This document shows, one piece after another, positions 7,436-13,948 of a stretch of DNA of 13,948 nt; positions within the stretch are counted from its first letter, which is position 1, and every line of letters starts with the position of its first letter. The notes under the pieces were generated by a model, which was not told the DNA's origin, searched no databases, and was given only the letters and a program-made list of their open reading frames with translations. The stretch comes from Anaerolineae bacterium (GTDB lineage Bacteria > Chloroflexota > Anaerolineae > Aggregatilineales > Phototrophicaceae): assembly GCA_028284565.1 (NCBI GenBank), contig JANQRM010000050.1, positions 1 to 13,948 of the forward strand, given 5' to 3'. Position numbers and translations under genes: made by a program.

Positions 7436-8317
7436 ATGACTAACTATCAAGACAAACTCAGCAACTTGCTAAAAAATATTCCTAAATCGAACCAAGATTC
7501 TCAACCATTAGAAGCATTGGTAGCTGTGGATAGCAATACCTATGCCATTTTGTTTGGCTATCTGCAATTCCTGAAGCATCTTGGTGTGGTGGAAATTAAT
7601 GGGACAGATTCCATCTCACAAAGTCAAATACGAGCGACATCCCAAACCGCAAAATATTTGTTGAATAGTCTAGCAGACTATGTTGAGCATGAACTACCGC
7701 TTATTAGGGATTGGGAGACACGCGGGCTTCAAGAGTCCCCTTTTGCGAATGGGGCATCCTTTCTGTATCAGCTCGAAAAACGCCGTTTCGATCAATTTGA
7801 TAACCCGAACCCGACGCGACACAGTAAAGTTGCTAATGTGCTGATTAAACGTGACAATCCACAGAATGAACAACCCGAAATCCTGATGCAATTTGATGAT
7901 AAAGCTGGACAATTTCAACTCATCGGTGGGCGTTGGCGAGAGAGTGATGGGGCTGATTTATTGGCAACGATGATACGGGAACTAGAAGAAGAATTGCCTC
8001 TGAATCAGATGAAGTATGAGCAGAATTACTCATTAGCTAAGATAGCAGACATCACACCACCTCTTACCCTATCGCCAACTTTCGGGGCACTGACACAATA
8101 TGAATTGTCGATCTATCATTGCCGAGACTTGGAAACAAACCTCGTTCTACAACCCATCGACCAGTGGATTTCAATCGAAGCTGTTCTTGGGAATCAAATC
8201 ACTGTAGATGAGCGTGATTATCCCTTTCATTCACCAGAAACTTATCAACTGATTGATGAATCGCTACCTAATGGATTAATCGGACTCTCAAGTAGTTTTA
8301 AGGCAGATACTACCTAA
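7436..8317 (+). CDS. Nudix-fold-like protein with degenerate Nudix box and unknown N-terminal domain
   Basis: A 293-residue protein. Residues about 130-270 resemble a Nudix hydrolase: a strand (KVANVLIKRD), GG at 164-165, then DLLATMIRELEEELPL, which keeps the metal-binding R-E-x-x-E-E core (R181, E182, E185, E186). The box is not canonical: its Gly is Pro188, the earlier Glu is missing, and the spacing from GG to Arg is longer. Hydrolysis of a nucleoside-diphosphate-linked substrate is therefore possible but unproven. Residues 1-125 match nothing I recognise; predicted helices (AILFGYLQFLKHLG, AKYLLNSLADYVEHEL) could form a helical or winged-helix-like domain, as in Nudix-related regulators. 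The start ATG 7436 has only a weak GAGAA upstream. It is divergent from yifB and 54 bases upstream of PEP carboxylase, so it may be co-transcribed with it. Confidence 0.7.
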   Translation: MTNYQDKLSNLLKNIPKSNQDSQPLEALVAVDSNTYAILFGYLQFLKHLGVVEINGTDSISQSQIRATSQTAKYLLNSLADYVEHELPLIRDWETRGLQESPFANGASFLYQLEKRRFDQFDNPNPTRHSKVANVLIKRDNPQNEQPEILMQFDDKAGQFQLIGGRWRESDGADLLATMIRELEEELPLNQMKYEQNYSLAKIADITPPLTLSPTFGALTQYELSIYHCRDLETNLVLQPIDQWISIEAVLGNQITVDERDYPFHSPETYQLIDESLPNGLIGLSSSFKADTT

Positions 8318-8371
8318 ATACGCTACAATCTACGCCAATAAACGTTTAATTTAACTGGTGACTGGCTATTT

Positions 8372-11065
8372 ATGAGTAAACGACCGTCGGATGATCGGAC
8401 ATTAAGCAATAATATTCACCTTCTGGGCGACACGCTTGGCACAATTATTCAAGAGCAACATCATATTGATGACTTCCAACTTGTCGAAGAGATACGCGCT
8501 TTAGCGAAAGATCGTCGTAGTGGAAATGGCTCGGTCACTGAGCAACTTGCTAACCGAATTAACGAACTAAATCTTGAGCAGAAAAATATCCTTATTAAAG
8601 CCTTTAGCAATTATTTCCAACTCATCAATATCGCTGAGGATTTGGAACGTCTTCGGGTCTTGCGACAACGAGAACACGAGGGCGACATCCGTGAGTCGAT
8701 TGAAGCGGCTCTCCAGATTCTGAAGGAGAATGGCATATCGGCAGAGGAAATGGCAGAGCTGTTTAATCATACTCGGCTACGTCTTGTTTTAACCGCGCAT
8801 CCATCGGAAGCCAAGCGCAAAGAGATACTGATTAAGTTGCGTCATATCGCGCAAATGATGTCTACCCGTCAACGCATGAACTTGCTCCCCCGTGAAGCCG
8901 AAGCACTACAAGCGGAACTCGCGGAAGAAATTGAAGAGCTGTGGCAGACACGCCCCATTCGTGCGAGTCGGAAGCAAGTCGCAGATGAGGTTGATTTTGG
9001 TCTGTATTTCATCACCTCTGTGATTATGGATGTGGTTATTGATGTCTACGGTGAGATGCAAGCCAGTCTTGAAACCCATTATCCTGAACTTGACTGGACT
9101 AACCCGCCAGCTGTCATTCGGTATGCCTCGTGGATTGGCGGTGATCGTGATGGCAATCCGAATGTGACGACGGATGTCACCTTGCAGACGATTGAGACCC
9201 AACATTCGATTGCGCGTCAAGTGTATCTGCAAGAATTGGATTTCTTGCAACAACATCTCACGCAAGATACAGATGAATTTGGCGTGAGCGATTCGCTTGC
9301 TGATGCAGTCTATCAACACCCCTCTGCTGTGACGAAGTTTCCACAAGAATTGTATCGTCAGCAAATTGAAGCTATTCGGCAACAACTCCTCAATGATAGT
9401 TATCGTTCTAGCCGAGACTTTTTGGATGACCTGTTACACATTCAAGATAGCCTCATGGAACATCATGGGAAACGAGTAGCTCATGGTGAAGTTCTGCGCC
9501 TGATTCGCAAAGTACGCTTATTCGGTTTACATCTTTTACCCCTCGAAGTACGAGAAGATGCGGGATTACATGCTCATGCTTTGGATGAACTCCTCCGCTA
9601 TTATGGACGGTGTGAAAATTATCTTGAACTTTCTGAAGGCGACAAACAGACACTGCTGAATGAAGAGATTGCTAAGCCACGCCCCCTCTTCCCCACCCAT
9701 ACCCCACGCCTCTCGGATATAACGCATCAGATTATGGCGACGTGGCGTATGATCGCTGAGGCGCATGAACGTTATGACCCAATTGTAATTGATACAGTCA
9801 TTGCGAGTATGAGTAAGCAACCGAGTGATGTATTGACGATGCTGTTGTTTGCTCACACAGTCGGTATTCAAGAAGATGTGGCGATTGTGCCGTTGTTCGA
9901 GACCATCGTGGACCTTGAGAATGCACCAGATACTATGACAACGCTGTTCAATAATCCAGAATATAAAAAATATCTGGAAGCGCGTGCAAAGAACATGGGT
10001 TTACGTCAACAGGTGATGATTGGCTATTCGGACAGCAGTAAAGATGGGGGTTATATCGCGTCGAATTGGAATCTGTATAATGCTCAAAAGAAGCTGACGG
10101 AGACTTGTCTGGAGCAAGGGGTATCATTGGAGTTGTTTCATGGGCGTGGCGGAAGTATCGGACGCGGTGGTGGTCCCACGAATCGGGCGATTTTGTCCCA
10201 ACCACCGAAGTCGTTGCGGGGTGGGATTAAGGTTACTGAACAAGGCGAAGTGATTGCCTATCGTTATAGCAATGCTGATATTGCTCGACGACATTTGCAT
10301 CAGGTAATGAATGCCGTTCTGTTGGCGATGGGACGCGAGAAGGAACATCAAATACGAGCAGAATGGCGAGAGGCGATGGAAATGCTGTCGGAGACAGGAC
10401 GGCAAGCCTATCGTGCATTTGTGTATGAAGATGAAAACTTCCTTGAGTATTGGCAACAAGCGACTCCGATTCATGAGTTATCGCAATTGCAGATTAGTTC
10501 GCGCCCCGCCAAGCGCAAGAGCAAAGGTGGCTTCGCGGCGATGCGGGCGATTCCTTGGGTATTTTCATGGATGCAAAGCCGAGCCATCATCCCAAGTTGG
10601 TATGGCGTGGGAAAGGCTGTACAAAGCTACTTGGATAGCAATTCTGATGGCTTAAATATCCTCCAAACGATGTTCCGAGAGTGGTCATTTTTTAAGGCTC
10701 TCATTGAGAACACAGAATTGGATGTAGCCAAAGCCGATATGGGTATCGCGGAATTGTATGCCTCCCTTGTAGATAATTCGAGTGTTCGTGATGATTATTT
10801 TCGGCGTATTCAGCGTGAGCATCAATTGACGAAGGGCATGATTTGCAAAATTAAAGCGCAAGACCATTTATTGGATAATATGCCTGCTATCCAGACCTCG
10901 ATTGAGCGACGGAACCCATATGTTGACCCGTTGAATTTTATTCAAGTGGATTTGATGAGACAGTTGCGGGGCATGAAAGAGGATGACCCCAATTATGGGC
11001 GTGTCCTGAACGCGGTGTTGGGGACGATTAATGGAATCGCGGCAGGGATGAAGACGACAGGATAG
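8372..11065 (+). CDS. ppc: phosphoenolpyruvate carboxylase
   Basis: An 897-residue cytoplasmic enzyme that adds bicarbonate to phosphoenolpyruvate to give oxaloacetate and phosphate, refilling the TCA cycle. The length is close to the 883 residues of the E. coli enzyme. Signatures include LVLTAHPSEAKRK with catalytic H143 (Ser where Thr is usual), GYSDSSKDGG with K557, and LFHGRGGSIGRGGGPTNR with H590 and R598. Using the E. coli enzyme as guide, three of four residues binding the inhibitor aspartate are present: R598, K787 in AKAD, and R846 in ERRNPY. The fourth, the C-terminal Asn of the usual RNTG, is Thr895 (KTTG). The plant-type N-terminal phosphorylation site is absent. The start ATG has a weak GGTGA at 8357-8361. 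It is followed directly by the DUF4442 gene, whose ATG touches the stop. Confidence 0.97.
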   Translation: MSKRPSDDRTLSNNIHLLGDTLGTIIQEQHHIDDFQLVEEIRALAKDRRSGNGSVTEQLANRINELNLEQKNILIKAFSNYFQLINIAEDLERLRVLRQREHEGDIRESIEAALQILKENGISAEEMAELFNHTRLRLVLTAHPSEAKRKEILIKLRHIAQMMSTRQRMNLLPREAEALQAELAEEIEELWQTRPIRASRKQVADEVDFGLYFITSVIMDVVIDVYGEMQASLETHYPELDWTNPPAVIRYASWIGGDRDGNPNVTTDVTLQTIETQHSIARQVYLQELDFLQQHLTQDTDEFGVSDSLADAVYQHPSAVTKFPQELYRQQIEAIRQQLLNDSYRSSRDFLDDLLHIQDSLMEHHGKRVAHGEVLRLIRKVRLFGLHLLPLEVREDAGLHAHALDELLRYYGRCENYLELSEGDKQTLLNEEIAKPRPLFPTHTPRLSDITHQIMATWRMIAEAHERYDPIVIDTVIASMSKQPSDVLTMLLFAHTVGIQEDVAIVPLFETIVDLENAPDTMTTLFNNPEYKKYLEARAKNMGLRQQVMIGYSDSSKDGGYIASNWNLYNAQKKLTETCLEQGVSLELFHGRGGSIGRGGGPTNRAILSQPPKSLRGGIKVTEQGEVIAYRYSNADIARRHLHQVMNAVLLAMGREKEHQIRAEWREAMEMLSETGRQAYRAFVYEDENFLEYWQQATPIHELSQLQISSRPAKRKSKGGFAAMRAIPWVFSWMQSRAIIPSWYGVGKAVQSYLDSNSDGLNILQTMFREWSFFKALIENTELDVAKADMGIAELYASLVDNSSVRDDYFRRIQREHQLTKGMICKIKAQDHLLDNMPAIQTSIERRNPYVDPLNFIQVDLMRQLRGMKEDDPNYGRVLNAVLGTINGIAAGMKTTG

Positions 11066-11548
11066 ATGGGTATGCAAGAGACATGGCGCGAGAAATTGCA
11101 ACGCTGGCGATTTAACTTGCTTCCCTCGTTTCGTGGAAGTGGAGGTTGGATTACTTATCTGTCGTTGGATTGGCGTGAAGTGCATGTGAAATTGCCTTTG
11201 AATTGGTTAACACGAAATTATGTCGGGACGACCTATTGTGGTAGCTTGTACTCAGCGTTTGCGCCCTTTTATGTGGCGATGGTGCATTTTAATCTCCCCG
11301 AAGGTCATATTGCTTGGGATAAGTCGGTGACGGTGCATTTCAAGAAGCCGGGACGTGATACCCTGTATGCTAAGATGAAGCTAGAGCAAGCTGAGATTGA
11401 TAGCATCTTGGACGACTTGCAAGTCAAGCGTGCGACAGAACGCACTTATACGGTGGACATCATGAATGCTGAGGGTGACATCCATGTGTCATTTGATGAG
11501 GTGGTGTATATTCGTCGTCCGAGTCCGGCTGTTCGTCAGCGAAGCTAA
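11066..11548 (+). CDS. DUF4442 hotdog-fold protein (thioesterase-like)
   Basis: A 160-residue protein matching the DUF4442 family, which has the hotdog fold of acyl-CoA thioesterases. Visible features are the N-terminal amphipathic region, VKLPLNWLTRNYVGTTYCGS near residues 42-61 (the N-x-x-G-T-x-x-G-S segment leading into the long hotdog helix YSAFAPFYVAMV), and the strand WDKSVTVHFKKPGRDTLYAK. The substrate is unknown. The first ATG (11066) directly follows the ppc stop codon; the second (11072, MQETW) has better spacing (nine bases) from AGGA at 11059-11062. Either way it should be translated from the ppc transcript. Its stop codon overlaps that of the convergent VOC gene. The fold call is fairly secure; enzymatic activity is inferred only from fold. 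Confidence 0.85.
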   Translation: MGMQETWREKLQRWRFNLLPSFRGSGGWITYLSLDWREVHVKLPLNWLTRNYVGTTYCGSLYSAFAPFYVAMVHFNLPEGHIAWDKSVTVHFKKPGRDTLYAKMKLEQAEIDSILDDLQVKRATERTYTVDIMNAEGDIHVSFDEVVYIRRPSPAVRQRS

Positions 11549-11937
11549 GCCAATGTATCCCATGGGTCGGCATGGAAGCGTTGTACCTCAATGAGATAGC
11601 CGTTGGGGTCTTTCACAAAGAAGTGATAAATCTTATAGTCTGGATGGTCTTTGGGCGGAGATTCAGTTTGAACGGAATGTGAGGTGATACGTTCATACCA
11701 GCCATCAACATCCGGCGTGACGATCGTGAAGATGACTCCGTGTGGAGGTTCGGGGGCTGTTTCGCGTTCACAGATGCCGACGTAGGCTTTTGTGCCTACA
11801 ACATGGTAGATGCGACATCCACCTTGATCGAGAGCCAATCGCAATCCGAGTACATCTTCATAGAAGGGTGCAGATTGGGACATCTCGCGGGTGTAGAGGA
11901 AGGTAATTTGGGAGTCTACGGGTAACTTATGGGTCAT
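11545..11937 (-). CDS. VOC-family (glyoxalase/bleomycin-resistance-like) protein
   Basis: A 130-residue single-domain VOC protein made of two beta-alpha-beta-beta-beta repeats. It opens with ITFLYTREMSQSAPFYEDVLGL, the usual first strand and helix, and ends with YHFFVKDPNGYLIEVQRF, where the final Glu is the usual metal-ligand position. Members include glyoxalase I, extradiol dioxygenases and antibiotic-binding proteins, and the sequence does not decide among them. An AAGG site (AAGGCGAATCA before the ATG on the minus strand) supports the start. The TAG stop (11545-11547) overlaps the TAA of the convergent DUF4442 gene. It lies just downstream of a cluster of inverted repeats. It shares the family, though not the architecture, of the VOC half of the gene at the left edge of the window. 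Confidence 0.88.
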   Translation of the reverse strand: MTHKLPVDSQITFLYTREMSQSAPFYEDVLGLRLALDQGGCRIYHVVGTKAYVGICERETAPEPPHGVIFTIVTPDVDGWYERITSHSVQTESPPKDHPDYKIYHFFVKDPNGYLIEVQRFHADPWDTLA

Positions 11938-11989
11938 TGATTCGCCTTAAAAGTTTGAAATTGGTTTGTGTTTCATTTGATAAAATTTT

Positions 11990-12022
11990 ACCGTCGCGCG
12001 GAACATATATGTTTTCGACGGT
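11990..12022. repeat. inverted repeat enclosing a 12-base perfect palindrome
   Basis: ACCGTCG (11990-11996) is an exact inverted match to CGACGGT (12016-12022). Between them sits the perfect palindrome AACATATATGTT (12002-12013). The nested arrangement could form a long hairpin in RNA or DNA on either strand, or a double operator upstream of the leftward VOC gene, whose ATG is at 11937. Confidence 0.75.
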
Positions 12023-12036
12023 TGGCAGGCGCGTTC

Positions 12037-12051
12037 CCGTCGTAGCGACGG
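12037..12051. repeat. compact inverted repeat CCGTCG-TAG-CGACGG
   Basis: A six-base perfect stem with a three-base loop, using the same CCGTCG/CGACGG words as the neighbouring inverted repeat. Its right arm, extended to GCGACGG (12045-12051), can also pair with CCGTCGC at 11991-11997, and GTTCC (12033-12037) with GGAAC (12000-12004), so alternative long-range folds exist. Confidence 0.75.
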
Positions 12052-12190
12052 ATAAGGTTAGAATTCCGTTTGATTTAGATTTCAGATGACAGATTTTAGA
12101 CACCAGATTGTTAGCTATCATCTGTCAACAGGTGAGCTATCAGGATTGTTAAGGTGCAGTACTTGAGGGTATAGCGTATCACGAAACCGG

Positions 12191-12216
12191 GTTTGGTGCG
12201 GTTATAATTACCAAAC
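12191..12216. repeat. inverted repeat flanking a TATAAT sequence
   Basis: GTTTGGT (12191-12197) and ACCAAAC (12210-12216) are an exact 7-base inverted pair separated by 12 bases. TATAAT on the plus strand (12203-12208) lies in the spacer. This resembles an operator around a -10 box, but no rightward gene follows and no -35 is visible. It also lies just after the leftward DUF2085 stop. Confidence 0.5.
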
Positions 12217-12245
12217 ATTTGTTCTTATTTGTTTAATCTATTGAA

Positions 12246-13040
12246 CTATACATCGATACCTCGTCGTGCGAATTTAGATTCGAGTTGAGCACGGGTATCT
12301 GCCATGGAACGCTCGATATAAGGGAAGCCAAGCCATGCATTCATTAGACCGAATAAGCCCCCTGTTATCACGCGGAAGATGGGTTCTGTCTCGCGGACTG
12401 CCCACCATTCAAAGGGGGGATAGCTGAGTAATTGACTAAAGCCGTCGATACCGATGGGTCCCAATCCCAAGAAAATATAAAGCAAGAAAGGGACGGGACG
12501 AATTCGATAACGGAAGCGCGAGTAGATTATTCCCCCGACGAATAAGCCCATGTAGATAAATAAATCACGCTGGCAAACAGCCGTTTTGAAGCCGAAGTCT
12601 TCATTGCCGACAAAATGGCGGGCGGCGATTTGCTGAGTCACAGTGAATTCTGCTAGGTCTTGAGTCGTCACAGTATCCACCTGTCCGCCCTGATTGTATA
12701 TGGGATAAAAAGCGCGATAATAGGCAACGAAGGCTTCTGAAGTGGGTGCGAGTTCATCGAAAGAGTTTAAACCCGTGCCAGCCACGTCTCTGGGATAGAC
12801 GGGTTGTTCTCCGAAGAGGAAAAAGGAGCGAAAGGCAAATTGATGACACATCGGACTATAGAGTGTGTAAATCACATTGGCAGGTCCGAAAAGCCCAGCT
12901 CTGGCGAGGACAGGTGCAAACCAAGGCAGAGACGCGAAGATACCCACAACAACGAGAACAATAGTGAGCCAATTGCGTGAGAGTTTGAGCAAACCGATGT
13001 TGAGTTTGATTGCCAAAGGGCTGGGTTGTTTTTGTGTCAT
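12246..13040 (-). CDS. DUF2085 membrane protein with long insertion
   Basis: A 264-residue integral membrane protein of the DUF2085 family, function unknown. Typical elements are CHQ...RS (C65, H66, Q67, R71, S72), a second Cys motif CQRD followed by IYMGLFVGG (C156, R158), GIDGFSQLL near 197-205, and an Arg-rich late segment before the final helix GGLFGLMNAWLG. In usual members the two Cys motifs are close. Here about 84 residues separate them, probably an extracytoplasmic loop, beginning with FLFGEQPVYPRDVAG. About four to five membrane helices are visible. The ATG follows the TlpA-like stop codon after one base, so the two are almost surely co-translated, pointing to a shared role in envelope thiol, metal or redox chemistry (inference). 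The stop is followed by the 308-base non-coding gap. Confidence 0.88.
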   Translation of the reverse strand: MTQKQPSPLAIKLNIGLLKLSRNWLTIVLVVVGIFASLPWFAPVLARAGLFGPANVIYTLYSPMCHQFAFRSFFLFGEQPVYPRDVAGTGLNSFDELAPTSEAFVAYYRAFYPIYNQGGQVDTVTTQDLAEFTVTQQIAARHFVGNEDFGFKTAVCQRDLFIYMGLFVGGIIYSRFRYRIRPVPFLLYIFLGLGPIGIDGFSQLLSYPPFEWWAVRETEPIFRVITGGLFGLMNAWLGFPYIERSMADTRAQLESKFARRGIDV

Positions 13041-13041
13041 C

Positions 13042-13608
13042 TTAGGACTTTTCCATCAATAGTTCTATTCGATTGCGGAGCGTATTTTCACTCACCGCAC
13101 CATAAAACACGTCGGTGATAATGCCCTCTGGTGAAATGATGAAAGTGGATGGTTCACCACGCAGTTGATAGCTTGCAACAACATCCCCTTGTTCGTCAAG
13201 GATAATGTCGAAGGTTAAGCCCATTTCATTCACCCATTGCTCGACGATTGGGCGCGATTCACCGATATTGACAGCAACAATGCGGACGTTCTGATTAGCA
13301 TATTCCTCGTGAAGTGTCTGCAAAATTGGCATTTCAGCACGACAGGGTCCGCACCATGTCGCCCAAAAATTGAGAATGACGACTTGTCCGCGTAAATCCA
13401 TCAGTTGAAAGTTATCGGTAGTGAGAGATGGATTGGAAAAGCGAGGCGCGATGGCATTGCGTTCTGGTGCGACGATGCCCTCCCCTTCTATGATGAAGCC
13501 TGTGTAGTCGGTGCGTAGAGGGAGTCCGGTGGTTAGGAGAATGGCAATGCCTGCTATCAGCAATAGTGATGCTATAAAAACAGTTAGATATTTATGTAAG
13601 CGTGTCAT
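13042..13608 (-). CDS. membrane-anchored TlpA/ResA-like thiol-disulfide oxidoreductase
   Basis: A 188-residue thioredoxin-fold protein with an N-terminal signal anchor (KYLTVFIASLLLIAGIAILL), placing the catalytic domain outside the membrane. The active site is WATWCGPC (C86 and C89 in this numbering), the usual cis-proline follows in RGEPSTFII, and the redoxin core NFWATWCGPCRAEMPILQ is intact. Relatives reduce apocytochrome c or other envelope thiols. I chose ATG 13606-13608 (MTRLHKY). The longer in-frame ATG 13627-13629 (MRLFIFSM) lies inside the stem of an intrinsic terminator and lacks a well-spaced ribosome site, though 13608 also has none, so the start is uncertain. The stop is one base from the DUF2085 start. 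A related redoxin gene lies just upstream. Confidence 0.9.
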   Translation of the reverse strand: MTRLHKYLTVFIASLLLIAGIAILLTTGLPLRTDYTGFIIEGEGIVAPERNAIAPRFSNPSLTTDNFQLMDLRGQVVILNFWATWCGPCRAEMPILQTLHEEYANQNVRIVAVNIGESRPIVEQWVNEMGLTFDIILDEQGDVVASYQLRGEPSTFIISPEGIITDVFYGAVSENTLRNRIELLMEKS

Positions 13609-13613
13609 TGAGA

Positions 13614-13647
13614 AAATGAAAAGGCGCATAGTTTTTACTATACGCCT
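13614..13647 (-). terminator. intrinsic terminator between the two thioredoxin-like genes
   Basis: Read on the minus strand, AGGCGTATAGT, a loop AAAA, and ACTATGCGCCT form an 11-base stem with one G-T wobble, followed by TTTCATTTTC. The odd pair is a wobble only on the minus strand (C-A on the plus strand), which supports a leftward RNA. It begins about 20 bases after the stop of the upstream redoxin gene and overlaps the first possible start codon of the next gene. Confidence 0.7.
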
Positions 13648-13667
13648 CGAATAGTTGAACCTGATTA

Positions 13668-13948
13668 TTATCCGTCGGTTGCGAGTGCTTCATCAAGAAA
13701 TTCTTGAATCTGCGTTTCAGTCATCAGTCCGAAATGACGCGCCACAATGATGCCATCGGGGTCAAGGATGTAGGTGCTGGGGCGGGTGCGAATACCATAG
13801 AGATTTTCAATCGAATTATCCTCATCCAAGCTAAGTTGGAAGGTCAAGCCGAACGCTTCACGGAACTCGCGGATGGCTTCAAAGGTATCTTGCCCAGCGA
13901 CGGCATGGATCATAAAGCCACTGTCTTGGTGTTCCTCAAAGGCTCGTT
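13668..13948 (-). CDS. TlpA-like thioredoxin-fold protein, C-terminal part
   Basis: Partial gene; its 5' end lies beyond the right edge. The frame is open to the edge with no need for the internal ATG at 13911-13913, and about 93 residues are visible (RAFEEHQDSGFMIHAVAGQ onwards). The pattern VAGQDTFEAIREFREAFGL, then LSLDED and RTRPSTYILDPDGIIVARHFG, is the second half of an AhpC/TlpA-type redoxin, with the cis-proline in RTRPSTYI. The CxxC active site would lie outside the window, so redox activity cannot be confirmed here. The stop is followed by an intrinsic terminator and then a second redoxin gene, suggesting a tandem pair serving the same envelope process. Similarity to the neighbouring gene is at family level only. 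Confidence 0.82.
   Translation of the reverse strand, partial: RAFEEHQDSGFMIHAVAGQDTFEAIREFREAFGLTFQLSLDEDNSIENLYGIRTRPSTYILDPDGIIVARHFGLMTETQIQEFLDEALATDG

Larger units (their letters stand above)
11938..12245. other. 308-base intergenic region, no convincing gene
   Basis: The region lies between two leftward genes (DUF2085 and VOC). It contains three inverted repeats annotated separately, a palindromic TAAAATTTTA at 11981-11990, an exact direct repeat AGCTATCA (12113-12120 and 12135-12142), and CAGATGA at 12083-12089 facing TCATCTG at 12118-12124. The stretch around 12070-12110 is a degenerate run of AGATT/CAGAT-like words. A 64-codon minus-strand frame (11927-12121) crosses the palindromes and looks spurious. 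No tRNA or recognised riboswitch is seen. Confidence 0.7.

Noticed and set aside
8906..9385. 159-codon minus-strand open frame inside ppc
   Set aside because: It lies wholly within the conserved ppc coding region on the opposite strand; its length follows from codon bias and the product resembles no known protein.
11927..12121. 64-codon minus-strand open frame between the VOC and DUF2085 genes
   Set aside because: It runs through the palindrome cluster, overlaps the VOC start, has no clear ribosome site and matches no family I recognise; more likely a by-product of the repeats.
1..13948. Defence island, prophage, integron, CRISPR or biosynthetic cluster
   Set aside because: No transposase, integrase, nuclease, Cas, toxin-antitoxin or assembly-line enzyme is encoded, and composition does not visibly shift along the window.

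Overview
This window reads as an ordinary, gene-dense bacterial chromosome segment of moderate GC content (mid-40s to about 50% by eye). It has no rRNA, tRNA, CRISPR array, transposase or phage gene. The gene set suggests Chloroflexota (Anaerolineae-like): a DUF2085 membrane protein with a long insertion beside TlpA-type thioredoxins, a stand-alone glutamate formimidoyltransferase coupled to a YifB/ComM ATPase, a proteobacterial-length PEP carboxylase followed by a DUF4442 protein, a YkvA/DUF1232 protein, and short palindromic sequence between genes. This placement is inference; no marker gene is present.

Layout. Positions 1-475 (+) hold the 3' end of a gene joining a VOC/glyoxalase domain to a cyclic-nucleotide-binding domain. 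A small three-helix membrane protein follows (541-807, +). Three leftward genes then form a likely operon: flavin reductase (2433-2924), Dabb-domain protein (2125-2412) and CPA1-type Na+/H+ antiporter (826-2094). Facing away from them are a DUF1232 membrane protein (3088-3534) and an MFS exporter (3612-4901). The MFS stop codon directly abuts the end of a leftward pair, yifB (5813-7354) and glutamate formimidoyltransferase (4902-5813), which share a base in a TAATG stop/start. Divergent from yifB run a degenerate Nudix-like protein (7436-8317), PEP carboxylase (8372-11065) and a DUF4442 hotdog protein (11066-11548). The last overlaps the stop codon of a leftward single-domain VOC protein (11545-11937). 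The 308-base gap 11938-12245 contains several inverted repeats and no convincing gene. The rest is leftward: a thioredoxin-like protein cut by the window edge (13668-13948), an intrinsic terminator, a membrane-anchored TlpA/ResA-like thioredoxin (13042-13608) and a DUF2085 membrane protein (12246-13040).

How the genes fit together. The clear metabolic roles are anaplerotic oxaloacetate formation (PEP carboxylase), histidine/folate one-carbon transfer (formimidoyltransferase), ion and drug/metabolite transport (antiporter, MFS), flavin reduction, and extracytoplasmic thiol-disulfide chemistry (two TlpA-like proteins). No single pathway joins the whole window and I see no defence or mobile system. 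The most notable points are the VOC/cNMP-binding fusion, the loss of the aspartate-binding asparagine at the PEP carboxylase C-terminus, the palindrome cluster at 11990-12051, and a terminator overlapping the first possible start codon of the TlpA-like gene.
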